NCBI GenBank assembly: GCA_030427485.1
Contig: JAUICG010000014.1
Span: 1-64,000, forward strand
Direction of reading: 5' to 3'
Origin: Gammaproteobacteria bacterium
GTDB lineage: Bacteria; Pseudomonadota; Gammaproteobacteria; Pseudomonadales; Halieaceae
Length of the DNA stretch: 64,000 bases
In this document: positions 50,702 through 61,294 of the stretch, piece after piece
Layout of the letters: each line of letters begins with the position of its first letter
Numbering within the stretch: the first letter of the stretch is position 1
The notes under the pieces: generated by a model
The model's input: only the letters and a program-made list of their open reading frames with translations
The model's database searches: none
Told to the model about the DNA's origin: nothing
Position numbers and translations under genes: made by a program

Positions 50702-52078
50702 CTAGGAAAAGAACCCCAGGCCGACGGCAAATAACTTTTCGACAGCGCCGATCTGCCTGCGATCGAGCAAAAAGAGGATCACGTGGTCGTCCGTTTCCAC
50801 CACGACATGCCCGTGGGCGATCAGGACCTGCTCGCCCCGTACAATCGCTCCGATGGTCACACCCTCCGGCAGGTTGATTTCATCCAGCTGCCTGCCGACA
50901 ACCTTGGAGGAGCGTGAATCCCCGTGCGCCGTGACCTCGATGGCTTCCGCGGCGCCCCGGCGCAGTGAATGCACATTGCTGATGTCGCCCTTGCGCACGT
51001 GGGTGAGCAGGCTGCCGATGGTAATTTGCTGCGGCGAGATGGCGATGTCGATCTCATCGCCCACTAGTTCGGCGTAGGCCGCGTTGGTGATCAGGGTGAT
51101 GACTTTCTTGGCGCCCATGCGCTTGGCCAGCATCGACATCATGATATTGGCTTCATCGCTGTTGGTCAGCGCGCAGAACACATCCGTCGCCTCGATGTTT
51201 TCCGAGGCGAGTAGCTGCGGTTCCGAGGCACTGCCGTTCAGGACGATGGTATGCTTGAGGCGCTCAGCCAACACGCGACAGAGATCGTACGATTTTTCTA
51301 TCAGCTTCACCTGGTACTGGTTTTCAAGTGTCTGCGCCAGGGTCGCGCCAATATTGCCGCCGCCCGCTATCATCACCCGCTTGTAGGGTTTGTCCACTTT
51401 GCGCAGTTCTGACATCACAGCGCGGATATTGTCCTTGGCGGCGATGAAGAACACCTCGTCATCGACCTGGACCACGGTGTTGCCCTCGGGGATCAGTGCG
51501 CGGTCGTGGCGGAATATTGCCGCCACGCGCGTATCCACTTTGGGCATGTGTCGGCGTATTTCCTGTAACTCGTGGCCGACGATAGGCCCGTCGCTGTATG
51601 CCCGCACCGCGACCAGCTGTACCCTGCCCTCGGCAAAATCGAGTACCTGCAGGGCCCCGGGGTTGGCTATCAAACTCTGGATACTCTGCGTGACCAGCTG
51701 TTCCGGGCCGATAATGACATCCACGGGTACGTGCTCCCTGGAGAACAACTGCGCCTGGTGTGCGAGGTAGTTGGGTGAGCGCACGCGGCAGATCTTGGTG
51801 GGTGTATTGAACAGGGTATGGGCGACCTGGCAGGCCATCATATTGATCTCATCGCTATTGGTCACCGCGATGAGCATGTCGGCATCTTCGGCCCCTGCCT
51901 TGTAAAGTGTATTGGGATGAGACGCACCGCCGACGATGGTCCCGATATCGAGGCGATCCTGAAGGGCGCGCAGTTTGTCGCCGTCAGTGTCAACCACGAT
52001 GATGTCGTTCTGCTCGATGGCCAGGTGTTCGGCGAGTGTGCCGCCGACCTGGCCTGCCCCGAGGATGATAATCTTCAT
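50702..52078 (-). CDS. trkA: Trk system potassium regulatory subunit TrkA
   Basis: 458 residues, exactly the E. coli length. Two RCK units: each with an N-terminal NAD-binding Rossmann fold ([19 protein letters not shown] at the start; [16 protein letters not shown] near 230) and a TrkA-C domain. The ring senses NAD(H) and ATP and opens TrkH. It lies between rsmB and trkH; 102 bp separate it from rsmB, so a separate promoter is possible. Confidence 0.95.
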   Translation of the reverse strand: MKIIILGAGQVGGTLAEHLAIEQNDIIVVDTDGDKLRALQDRLDIGTIVGGASHPNTLYKAGAEDADMLIAVTNSDEINMMACQVAHTLFNTPTKICRVRSPNYLAHQAQLFSREHVPVDVIIGPEQLVTQSIQSLIANPGALQVLDFAEGRVQLVAVRAYSDGPIVGHELQEIRRHMPKVDTRVAAIFRHDRALIPEGNTVVQVDDEVFFIAAKDNIRAVMSELRKVDKPYKRVMIAGGGNIGATLAQTLENQYQVKLIEKSYDLCRVLAERLKHTIVLNGSASEPQLLASENIEATDVFCALTNSDEANIMMSMLAKRMGAKKVITLITNAAYAELVGDEIDIAISPQQITIGSLLTHVRKGDISNVHSLRRGAAEAIEVTAHGDSRSSKVVGRQLDEINLPEGVTIGAIVRGEQVLIAHGHVVVETDDHVILFLLDRRQIGAVEKLFAVGLGFFS

Positions 52079-52180
52079 GGCCTGCTGAGCTCTGCCCGGT
52101 AAAGAGTCCTTAAGTTTGCGAGCACGATAAAGAAATCACCCGGGGATTGTAAGGGTCGGAGGGGCGTAATTTTACACTTG

Positions 52181-53479
52181 TCATGCGTTCGCTTTGCAGA
52201 GTAGCGCATAAAACAAACCATCGGGGCCGTTCGGGGCCGGAAGGATTTGCCGGCCGGCGGCTGCGGGCTCTCCCCAGGCAGCGTCCGTTTTCACCAGGGT
52301 CGCGTCGCCCTGTTCCTGTAGGAAATGCTGCACCACCTGGCTGTTTTCCTCGTCGAATATCGAGCAGGTTGCGTACAGCAGGATCCCACCGGCTTTCAGC
52401 AGTGGCCACAGGCCCCGGAGGATCCCGAGTTGCTGCCTGGCCAGCGGCAGTATATCGCTGTCGCGACGCAACAGTTTGACATCGGGGTGGCGCCGGATAA
52501 CCCCGCTGGCGGAACAGGGTGCGTCAAGCAGAATACGATCGAAGCTGCCCGCGGCAAGTTGTGGCGGCGGGTGCGCCGCGTCTCCAGCCAACAGGGTCGC
52601 TTTGAGCTCGAGACGGGCCAGGTTCTCCGCGACCCGTTGCAGGCGGGAATCGTCGATATCCATTGCGACCAGATCAGTGAGCGCCGGCTGAAGTTCGAGT
52701 ATATGGCAGGTTTTCCCGCCGGGTGCGGCGCAGGCGTCCAGCACGCGTTCCCCGGCGCGGGCCGACAACAGGGGAGCCGCCATTTGCGCAGCCTCGTCCT
52801 GTACGCTCAAAAGCCCGGCCTCAAATCCCGGGATCTCCCATACGTCCAGTGGTTGCGCAAGTTGCACGGCCTGAGCGCTCAGCTCGCCGGCAGTGGCTTT
52901 GATGCCGCGGGCGCGCAGCGTGGCGAGGCATTCCTCCCGGGTGATCCGGGCACTGTTCGTGCGCAGGGTCATCGGCGGCTGCTGGTTGTTGGCAGCGATT
53001 ATCTCCGCCGCCCGGGACGGCCACTGCGCGATTATCCTCTGCTGTAACCAGCGCGGGTGACTGGCCATCGCCGCCGCATCCAGGGCCTGGGCCAATTGCT
53101 CGCGCTCGCGCAGGTAGCGCCGCAGAATGGCATTGGCCATGCCCTTGGCCCAGTGCTTCTTCAGCGCCCTGGTGGCGCCGACGGTTGCCGCCACCGCCGC
53201 GTGGTTGGGAACCCGGGTACTGTCCAGTTGATAGAGCCCGCACAGCAGCAGACCCTGGACATCGCGATCCTTGTCGCGCAGCGGTTTGTCCAGCAGCTGC
53301 GCCAGAAGCGCCTGCAGCCGGGGGGCTTCACGCAGAGTGCCGTAACACAGCTGTCGCAACAGGCCTCGGTCGCGGGCGCTGACCTTGTCGAGCGCGGCGG
53401 GCAGCGCCTGGTTGAGGGAGAGACCACCCAGGACGTCGCCGATTACTGCAGCGGCAGCGGCGCGGACATCCCGCGGCAT
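52181..53479 (-). CDS. rsmB: 16S rRNA (cytosine-967-C5)-methyltransferase
   Basis: 432 residues (E. coli 429). An N-terminal NusB-like RNA-binding domain (VIGDVLGGLSLNQALPAAL) precedes the SAM fold with DACAAPGGKTCHILEL, then LLDAPCSASGVIRRHPD and YATCSIF, whose two cysteines are catalytic. It methylates C967 of 16S rRNA. The ATG (MPRDVRAAAAAVIG) overlaps the fmt stop by one base (TGATG); a 48-codon extension into fmt is rejected. Confidence 0.95.
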   Translation of the reverse strand: MPRDVRAAAAAVIGDVLGGLSLNQALPAALDKVSARDRGLLRQLCYGTLREAPRLQALLAQLLDKPLRDKDRDVQGLLLCGLYQLDSTRVPNHAAVAATVGATRALKKHWAKGMANAILRRYLREREQLAQALDAAAMASHPRWLQQRIIAQWPSRAAEIIAANNQQPPMTLRTNSARITREECLATLRARGIKATAGELSAQAVQLAQPLDVWEIPGFEAGLLSVQDEAAQMAAPLLSARAGERVLDACAAPGGKTCHILELQPALTDLVAMDIDDSRLQRVAENLARLELKATLLAGDAAHPPPQLAAGSFDRILLDAPCSASGVIRRHPDVKLLRRDSDILPLARQQLGILRGLWPLLKAGGILLYATCSIFDEENSQVVQHFLQEQGDATLVKTDAAWGEPAAAGRQILPAPNGPDGLFYALLCKANA

Positions 53480-54453
53480 CAGCTGGCGCTCGTCGGGGGC
53501 AGGTCGAATCGCTTGCCGGGGGCGAACCTGGCCTGATGGGCGCTCAGCAGTTCCTTCACCGGGAGTGCCTTGCCTCCCTCCAGTTGCAGCACTTGCAGTA
53601 GCAGTGAGCCTTCGCCACAGCACACCGCAATACCCCTTTCATCGGCCTGCACGATGGTGCCCGGAGCCCCAGTCGGGCCTGGCGGCGTGTGCGTGGCTGC
53701 CTGCCACACCCGGATGCGCTCGCCCGCCAGCGGGCTGAAGCAGACCGGAAACGGATTGAACGCACGCACACGGCGATCCAGCACCGGTGCGCTGCAGCGC
53801 CAGTCCAACTGTGCCTCGGGTTTGAGGATCTTGTGGGCGTAAGTGGCCTGGTCGTCATCCTGTTCGCGACGGTGCCGCTGCCGCTCCGGTAACTCCCCCA
53901 GCACCTCCAACAGCAGGGGTGGGCCCAGGACCGCGAGCTCATCATGCAGCTGCCCGGCGTGGGTGCGCGGGCCGATCGGGCAGCTGGCGGTGGCCAGCAT
54001 TGCCCCGGTGTCCAGCCCGGCATCCATCTGCATGATCGTGATACCCGTTGTGGAATCGCCCGCCTCGATGGCGCGTTGTATCGGCGCCGCGCCGCGCCAC
54101 CGCGGCAGCAGAGAGGCGTGCACATTGAGGCAGCCGAAGCGCGGCGCGTCCAGTACGGCCTGTGGCAGGATCAGGCCGTAGGCCACGACGACCATCACGT
54201 CGGCCTGTAGTGCCGCCAGTTGTTGTTGCGCAACAGGGTCCCTGAGCGATGCGGGCTGGAACACCGGTAGGGCGGCACTCCGGGCGAGTTTTTTCACCGG
54301 GCTGGACTGCAGTTTGCGCCCTCTCCCGGACGGGCGATCGGGCTGCGTATACACACCTATGAGTGAGTGCTCACTACCGATGAGGCTCCTCAAGTGTATG
54401 GATGCAAACTCGGGCGTACCGGCGAACAGGATCCGCAGGGGGGCTTCTCCCAT
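53479..54453 (-). CDS. fmt: Methionyl-tRNA formyltransferase
   Basis: 324 residues (E. coli 315). LRILFAGTPEFASIHL opens the formyltransferase fold, with SLLPRWRGAAPIQRAI (catalytic and folate-binding) and the C-terminal tRNA-binding domain. It formylates initiator Met-tRNA. It starts 5 bp after def, whose product later removes the formyl group. Confidence 0.96.
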   Translation of the reverse strand: MGEAPLRILFAGTPEFASIHLRSLIGSEHSLIGVYTQPDRPSGRGRKLQSSPVKKLARSAALPVFQPASLRDPVAQQQLAALQADVMVVVAYGLILPQAVLDAPRFGCLNVHASLLPRWRGAAPIQRAIEAGDSTTGITIMQMDAGLDTGAMLATASCPIGPRTHAGQLHDELAVLGPPLLLEVLGELPERQRHRREQDDDQATYAHKILKPEAQLDWRCSAPVLDRRVRAFNPFPVCFSPLAGERIRVWQAATHTPPGPTGAPGTIVQADERGIAVCCGEGSLLLQVLQLEGGKALPVKELLSAHQARFAPGKRFDLPPTSAS

Positions 54454-54458
54454 CTGCT

Positions 54459-54965
54459 TCAGGCGCGCTGGCGCTGGTCTTTTTCCAGCTTCTTGCGGAT
54501 GCGTTGTCTTTTCAGGGTGGACAGGTAGTCCACGAACAGCTTGCCATTCAGGTGATCGACTTCATGCTGCAGGCAAATCGCCGCCAGCCCCTTGAGCTGG
54601 CGGGCAAATGGGTTGCCATCGCGATCCAGGGCCGTGACTTCTACATGCTGCGGGCGGCTCACGGTTTCGTAGAAACCGGGCACCGAGAGGCACCCCTCGT
54701 CGTACTCCCCCAGCTCGGGATCCAGAACAGTAACCTGTGGATTGATGAACACCATCGGTTCACTTTTATCCTCCGAAACATCCATCACCAGCAGTCGTTG
54801 GTGGACGTTGACCTGTGTCGCTGCGAGGCCGATGCCCGGAGCCGCGTACATGGTTTCCAACATGTTGTCGATGAGCGTGCGTGTGGCCGTTGTGACTTCC
54901 GTGACAGGTGCGGCTTCAGTGCGCAGGCGCGAATCGGGGAACTCGAGTATTTCCAGTACTGCCAT
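54459..54965 (-). CDS. def: Peptide deformylase
   Basis: 168 residues. The three motifs are present: GIGLAATQV (44-52), EGCLSVPG with metal ligand Cys92, and QHEVDHLNG (133-141) with His134, Glu135 and His138. It removes formyl from nascent chains using an iron centre. It heads the def-fmt-rsmB run. Confidence 0.96.
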   Translation of the reverse strand: MAVLEILEFPDSRLRTEAAPVTEVTTATRTLIDNMLETMYAAPGIGLAATQVNVHQRLLVMDVSEDKSEPMVFINPQVTVLDPELGEYDEGCLSVPGFYETVSRPQHVEVTALDRDGNPFARQLKGLAAICLQHEVDHLNGKLFVDYLSTLKRQRIRKKLEKDQRQRA

Positions 54966-55275
54966 GATATTGATTGCCTACCGGGATCATTAGTGGCTTG
55001 AATTGGCTGCGTGAATTAATAACATTTGGGCTTGCCACCACTATAATGCAGCAGCAAACTGTCGCTAGTATACAGGCTGGGATTGGGGGGTGCCTAGCGT
55101 GGGGCGCAGCGATGCCAAACCTTCTGGAACCCGCGCGGAACCCTTGTCGTATACGCAGGAATCATAGGGGCAGCGGTGCCACGACATCGCGCAGTGGTCG
55201 GGGGCGGCCGCGAAAACCGCATCGGTTCTTTTTGACCGGCGGATAATAAACAGGCCAAATAAGGGACGCAACACA
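54966..55275. other. Divergent regulatory gap between def and the LysM gene
   Basis: 310 bp without a recognisable gene. On + a TATAAT (55042-55047) with ATAACA 17 bp upstream is a fair promoter but lies about 230 bp before the LysM start. A TATACT-like site faces def. The small open frame in the 3' half is Arg/Gly-rich and shows no family resemblance. Confidence 0.4.
55019..55047 (+). promoter_or_regulatory. Candidate promoter for the LysM gene
   Basis: ATAACA, a 17-bp spacer, TATAAT. It would give a leader of over 200 nt, so a nearer promoter cannot be excluded. Confidence 0.3.
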
Positions 55276-56307
55276 ATGAATTCAAGGCCACTATTGGTTT
55301 GCTTGCTGTTTTTTTCGCTGTTTTTCAGCGCATGGACGCAGGCGGCGGTGGAACTCAACGACAATGTTCCCGAGACCTATATTGTCAAGAAAGGCGATAC
55401 GCTCTGGGGCATTTCCGGCATGTATCTCAAGGAGCCCTGGCTGTGGCCGGAACTGTGGGATGCCAATCCGCAGATAGATAATCCGCACCTGATCTACCCG
55501 GGGGACGAGCTTTACCTGGTGTGGGTTGATGGCCGGCCTTACCTGCGCATGCGGCGCGGCAGGGATGTCAAACTGTCGCCCAATATGCGCGTCACCCCGC
55601 TGGATCTCGCCATTCCGGCGATTCCCCTGGACCAGATTGGCCCCTGGCTGATCAAGAACCGTGTGATGGACGCGGAGGACATCAACAACTCTGCCTACAT
55701 CGTGGCCGGGGACGAAAGGCGCCTGATCAGTGGTCCCGGCGACACCATCTATGGGCGCGGCCCTTTTCCGGACGGTGAGCGCGCCTACGGGATTTATCGC
55801 ATCGGCCAGAACTTCGTCGACCCGGTAACCCGGGAGTATCTCGGGTATGAAGTCAGGGACATCGGCAGTGCCAAGCTGGTGAGCAGCAATCGCGACGAAA
55901 TCACCCAGCTGGATATTACCCGGATCGCTGAAGAGGTGATGAATGGCGATCGACTGTTGCCACTGGAAGAGCGCGTGCTGGATGCCAGTTTCCACCCCAG
56001 GCCACCGGACCACGAGATCGAAGGCGGTGTGATGATCGCCGTGGAGGGCGGGCTCACGCAGATCGGCGATATGAGCATTGTGGTTATCAACCGGGGTAAA
56101 CGCGAGGGTCTGGAGATTGGCAATGTGCTGGCTGTTTACCAGGCCGGAGAGCATGTTTACGACAAAATATCGGAGTCGAATGTGGTACTGCCAGATACCC
56201 GCGCCGGACTGGCCATGGTGTTTGAAGCCTATGAGAAAGTCAGCTTCGCGATTGTCATGAAAACCAGTCGGCCGTTGCAGGTATTCGATCTGGTGAAAAA
56301 CCCCTAG
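55276..56307 (+). CDS. Exported LysM-domain protein
   Basis: 343 residues. A signal peptide (RPLLVCLLFFSLFFSAWTQA, cleavage near 24) is followed by one LysM domain (about 35-82: YIVKKGDTLWGISGMYL, NPQIDNPHLIYPGDELYLV) that binds peptidoglycan glycan strands. The rest (90-343) is a beta-rich region with SAKLVSSNRDEITQLDI and VAVEGG-like turns, of unknown role. In related genomes a LysM gene of this layout also stands between def and dprA, but its function is not established. No enzymatic domain is visible. Confidence 0.85.
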   Translation: MNSRPLLVCLLFFSLFFSAWTQAAVELNDNVPETYIVKKGDTLWGISGMYLKEPWLWPELWDANPQIDNPHLIYPGDELYLVWVDGRPYLRMRRGRDVKLSPNMRVTPLDLAIPAIPLDQIGPWLIKNRVMDAEDINNSAYIVAGDERRLISGPGDTIYGRGPFPDGERAYGIYRIGQNFVDPVTREYLGYEVRDIGSAKLVSSNRDEITQLDITRIAEEVMNGDRLLPLEERVLDASFHPRPPDHEIEGGVMIAVEGGLTQIGDMSIVVINRGKREGLEIGNVLAVYQAGEHVYDKISESNVVLPDTRAGLAMVFEAYEKVSFAIVMKTSRPLQVFDLVKNP

Positions 56308-56388
56308 TAGACCGCTGCCGCAATATTATCAGCCTGCTTGGACAGGCTGCTGGCATTTACTCAACAGGCATGACGTCAAGGATGATGT

Positions 56389-57291
56389 ATGAATGTTGCA
56401 AAAGCGAAGGCCGCGGCCCGCGCCGTGGATGCAATCGCGTTGGCAGTCGACGACGAGCAGTATCCGCCGTTGCTGCGCACTATTCCCGATCCACCTCCCC
56501 TGTTGTATGTCCGCGGCGACCCCGCCCTGTTACTGGAGGCGCAGCTGGCGGTGGTGGGCAGTCGTCGCGCCAGCCCGGCTGCCCTGCGCGTAGCACAGTT
56601 GCTCAGCGGTCAGCTTACCCGCGCGGGACTGCATATCTGTTCGGGAATGGCGATCGGCATCGACGGCGCCGCGCACCGTGGCGCGCTTGACGCGGGTGGC
56701 AAGAGTGTCGCTGTCGTCGCCACGGGGATAGACCGCGTGTATCCGCGGCGTCATCGCGAGCTGGCGGATCAACTGCAGCAGGCGGGATGCCTGGTGACGG
56801 AGTTTCCGCCCGGAACACCACCCCTGCGGCAGAACTTTCCACAGCGCAACCGCATTATCAGTGGCCTGTCCCTGGGCGTCCTGGTCGTGGAGGCGGCGCT
56901 GCCGAGCGGTTCGCTGATCACCGCGGGAACGGCTTTGGCGCAGGGCCGGGAAGTGTTCGCCCTGCCCTGGTCCATGCTGCACGAGGGCGGCAGGGGTTGC
57001 CTGCAGTTGATCCGTGACGGCGCCAAGATGGTGCTGCAAGTCGAGGACATCCTGGAGGAGTTGGGACCTTTGTATGCGTTGCAGCTGGAAGCTGGCGCTG
57101 CGGTCGCGCCTGCGGATGATGCGCACCAGCGCGAGTCATGGGCGCTCGACCTGGTGGGCTTTGAGGTCATTACACTGGATGAGCTGGTACAACGGAGTGC
57201 AAAACCGGCAGCGCAGGTGTTGGCAGCGCTGTCCGAGCTCGAGATGGCGGGCCTGGTAGCGCGCACCGCGGGTGGTTTTATACGCTGCTAG
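56389..57291 (+). CDS. dprA: DNA-processing protein DprA, lacking the N-terminal domain
   Basis: 300 residues, shorter than the usual 360-375. The Rossmann-like core is intact: PPLLYVRGDPALL, VVGSRRASPAALRVA, CSGMAIGIDGAAHRGAL, NFPQRNRIISGLS and GREVFALPW, with a C-terminal winged-helix domain (LDELVQRSAKPAAQVLAALSELEM). The N-terminal SAM-like helical domain is missing, and the upstream sequence in all three + frames does not encode it; in-frame stops separate it from the LysM gene. The core binds ssDNA and loads RecA onto incoming DNA during transformation. Confidence 0.87.
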   Translation: MNVAKAKAAARAVDAIALAVDDEQYPPLLRTIPDPPPLLYVRGDPALLLEAQLAVVGSRRASPAALRVAQLLSGQLTRAGLHICSGMAIGIDGAAHRGALDAGGKSVAVVATGIDRVYPRRHRELADQLQQAGCLVTEFPPGTPPLRQNFPQRNRIISGLSLGVLVVEAALPSGSLITAGTALAQGREVFALPWSMLHEGGRGCLQLIRDGAKMVLQVEDILEELGPLYALQLEAGAAVAPADDAHQRESWALDLVGFEVITLDELVQRSAKPAAQVLAALSELEMAGLVARTAGGFIRC

Positions 57292-57385
57292 CGATTTGCT
57301 ACTTGCCAAGCGGGTGCCGTTTCGTTAGATTTCCGCCCTTTTCACTTCGCGGCGCACGCGCCGCCCTGTGCACAGGAGAAATGTG

Positions 57386-57889
57386 ATGAGCAAGCCATTT
57401 GTAGCGATTGTGATGGGGTCGGACTCCGACCTGCCGGTGATGGAGGCCAGTTTCGCGGTGTTGCGTTCGTTCGGCGTCGCATTTGAGGCGCGAATTACCT
57501 CTGCGCATCGCACACCGGAGGCGACAAAGACCTATGTGCAGGATGCCGAGAAACGCGGTTGCGCGGTGTTTATTGCCGCTGCCGGCATGGCTGCGCACCT
57601 GGCGGGCGCGGTAGCGGCCGCAACGGTGAAGCCGGTTATCGGAGTGCCGATGAATGCTTCACTGGATGGCCTAGATGCGCTGTTGTCCACCGTTCAGATG
57701 CCGGCGGGAATCCCGGTGGCCACTGTCGCAATCGGCAAAGCAGGCGCGAAAAACGCCGCCTACCTCGCGGCGCAAATGCTGTCCCTGGGCGATGCGCAAC
57801 TCGCGCAGGCGCTGAGTGACGAGCGCGCGGCGAACGCACAGGACATCTATGCCAAAAACGAGGCGCTGCAGGAAACACTGAAAAACTGA
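57386..57889 (+). CDS. purE: 5-(carboxyamino)imidazole ribonucleotide mutase / AIR carboxylase PurE
   Basis: 167 residues. [15 protein letters not shown] binds the phosphate, [11 protein letters not shown] carries the catalytic His, and [26 protein letters not shown] replaces the GAGGAAHLPG form common in gammaproteobacteria. PurE forms CAIR in purine synthesis. ATG preferred over an upstream GTG because AGGAGA lies 6 bp before it. The ATP-dependent partner purK is not adjacent; instead tsaC follows by 3 bp. Confidence 0.9.
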   Translation: MSKPFVAIVMGSDSDLPVMEASFAVLRSFGVAFEARITSAHRTPEATKTYVQDAEKRGCAVFIAAAGMAAHLAGAVAAATVKPVIGVPMNASLDGLDALLSTVQMPAGIPVATVAIGKAGAKNAAYLAAQMLSLGDAQLAQALSDERAANAQDIYAKNEALQETLKN

Positions 57890-57892
57890 CCG

Positions 57893-58453
57893 GTGTACCC
57901 CGGCGCGCACCATTTGCGAACGGCGGTCAACGCACTGCGTCTGGGCGGCGTCATTGCCTGCCCCACGGAAGCGGTGTGGGGCCTCAGTTGCAACCCGGAT
58001 GACGAGGAGGCGGTGACGCGTCTTCTGGCGCTCAAAGGCAGGCCGGTCGCCAAGGGGCTGATACTGGTGGCAGCACACCAGGAGCAGCTCGAATTCCTGT
58101 TCGCCGGGCTTACCGATATGCAGCGAGAGACACTCTTGGATAGTTGGCCTGGGCCCAATACCTGGCTGCTGCCCCACCGGAATCGGGTGCCGGCTTGGGT
58201 TTGTGGCGACCATTCCACGGTGGCCGTTCGTGTCAGCAGCCATCCGGGGGTTCGCAGGCTGTGTTCGGCCTGGGGTGGTCCGCTGGTTTCCACTTCGGCC
58301 AATCCAGCGGGCGCACGGCCGGCGCGGGAAGCTTTTCAGGTGCGGCGCTATTTTGGCGACGCACTGGACTATCTGCTGCCCGGCAGGGTGGGTGCGGCGC
58401 AGCGACCAAGCGTCATTCGTGATCTTGCCAGTGGACAGGTTATCAGGGGCTAG
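57893..58453 (+). CDS. tsaC: Threonylcarbamoyl-AMP synthase TsaC (YrdC/Sua5 family)
   Basis: 186 residues (E. coli 190). GVIACPTEAVWGLSCNPDDEEA, LLALKGRPVAKGLILVA and PLVSTSANPAG are the family motifs that bind threonine, bicarbonate and ATP. It makes the threonylcarbamoyl-adenylate used for t6A at position 37 of ANN-decoding tRNAs. The start is GTG, 3 bp after purE. Short form without the Sua5 C-terminal domain. Confidence 0.93.
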   Translation: MYPGAHHLRTAVNALRLGGVIACPTEAVWGLSCNPDDEEAVTRLLALKGRPVAKGLILVAAHQEQLEFLFAGLTDMQRETLLDSWPGPNTWLLPHRNRVPAWVCGDHSTVAVRVSSHPGVRRLCSAWGGPLVSTSANPAGARPAREAFQVRRYFGDALDYLLPGRVGAAQRPSVIRDLASGQVIRG

Positions 58454-58521
58454 CGGACTGTCGGATTCCAGGTCCGGCGGGCTCCCCGGGCGCCCCGGTA
58501 CAGTTCCCGCCAGCGCGTGCG

Positions 58522-60328
<1,807 letters not shown>

Positions 60329-60338
60329 CCCGCATCGT

Positions 60339-60905
60339 TCACGGGTTGGCGGCCGCCAGTTCAGCAATGTGCTGGTCCTTGAGTTTTACATAGTTATTGC
60401 TGCTATAGACAAAGTACTCGAGCTCTTTGTCGCTCAATGGTCGAATTTCCCGCGCCGGGGTCCCCGCATACAGGTGGCCACTACGTAAATTCTTTCCCGG
60501 CGTCACCAGGGCACCGGCGGCAATCACGACCTCGTCCTCTACCACTGCGCCATCCATCACCAGCGCCGACATGCCCACCAGCACACGGCTTCCCACCTTG
60601 CAGCCATGCAGCACGGCGTTGTGGCCGATGGTTACGTCGCAGCCAATTTCCAGTGGCCATCCATCAGGGTTAAAAGGCCCCGCATGTGTGATGTGTAATA
60701 CGCAGCCGTCCTGGACGCTGGTGCGAGCCCCGACATGGATGCGGTGCATATCACCGCGGATCGCCACCTGCGGCCATACGGAGACGTCATCGTCGAGGCT
60801 GACCTGTCCCAGCACCACGGCGCTTGGATCAATCAGTACGCGCTGGCCGATCCGAGGGGTGTGACCGCCAAAGCTGCGAACGTTCTTCGGGTTGTAGTGT
60901 TGCAT
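60339..60905 (-). CDS. Gamma carbonic anhydrase family protein
   Basis: 188 residues forming a left-handed beta-helix of hexapeptide repeats. Metal-binding positions are seen: RGDMHRIHVGARTSVQDGCV, LHITHAG and TIGHNAVLHGC, matching the three-His zinc site of the YrdA/PaaY group. Some members hydrate CO2; others are thioesterases or have no known activity. It is divergent from the yheV-like gene across 89 bp that contain an inverted repeat. Confidence 0.85.
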   Translation of the reverse strand: MQHYNPKNVRSFGGHTPRIGQRVLIDPSAVVLGQVSLDDDVSVWPQVAIRGDMHRIHVGARTSVQDGCVLHITHAGPFNPDGWPLEIGCDVTIGHNAVLHGCKVGSRVLVGMSALVMDGAVVEDEVVIAAGALVTPGKNLRSGHLYAGTPAREIRPLSDKELEYFVYSSNNYVKLKDQHIAELAAANP

Positions 60906-60926
60906 GGCTATGAACTCGTAGCGGCA

Positions 60927-60952
60927 CCAGGCTGTTACAATAGCCAGCCTGG
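60927..60952. repeat. Inverted repeat in the gamma-CA/yheV divergent gap
   Basis: CCAGGCT and AGCCTGG form a perfect 7-bp palindrome around a 12-bp centre that contains a -10-like TACAAT. It could be an operator for the divergent promoters; no regulator is identified. Confidence 0.35.
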
Positions 60953-60994
60953 CGCACCGTGGCCAGACCCCGGTGAATATTTGGAGGAAGTGTC

Positions 60995-61294
60995 ATGCAG
61001 GATATCCCGCATCGCCGGCGGTTCATCGCCGGAGCCGTGTGTCCCCGCTGTGCCCTGATGGACAAGATGGTGGTGGACCTCGACACAGACCAGCGGTTGT
61101 GCGTGAGTTGCGGGTTCAGCGAGGCCCGGCCCGGCGTGGCGGATACGCTCCCGGCCGGGACAGCCGTGCAGCAACCGCCGGGGCAGCCCAGGGAACTCCC
61201 GACGCGGGTGAGCCGCGCCGCGGCGCGGCGGGTCGAGACGCCTGCCGAGGCAGTCACGCTCATTGATCCGCGTCGTGACGGCGATGCCGGCTAG
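60995..61294 (+). CDS. YheV family putative zinc-ribbon protein (DUF2387)
   Basis: 99 residues. RRRFIAGAVCPRCALMDKMV and RLCVSCGFSE supply a four-Cys zinc ribbon, as in E. coli YheV. After about residue 45 the protein continues as a longer, Pro/Ala/Arg-rich disordered tail not present in the 66-residue E. coli protein. Function unknown. The TAG stop overlaps that of the next gene on the other strand, the two stop codons sharing CTAG. Confidence 0.8.
   Translation: MQDIPHRRRFIAGAVCPRCALMDKMVVDLDTDQRLCVSCGFSEARPGVADTLPAGTAVQQPPGQPRELPTRVSRAAARRVETPAEAVTLIDPRRDGDAG

Noticed and set aside
54974..55246. 90-codon frame between def and LysM
   Set aside because: Low-complexity Arg/Gly-rich end, no ribosome site, lies over promoter sequence.
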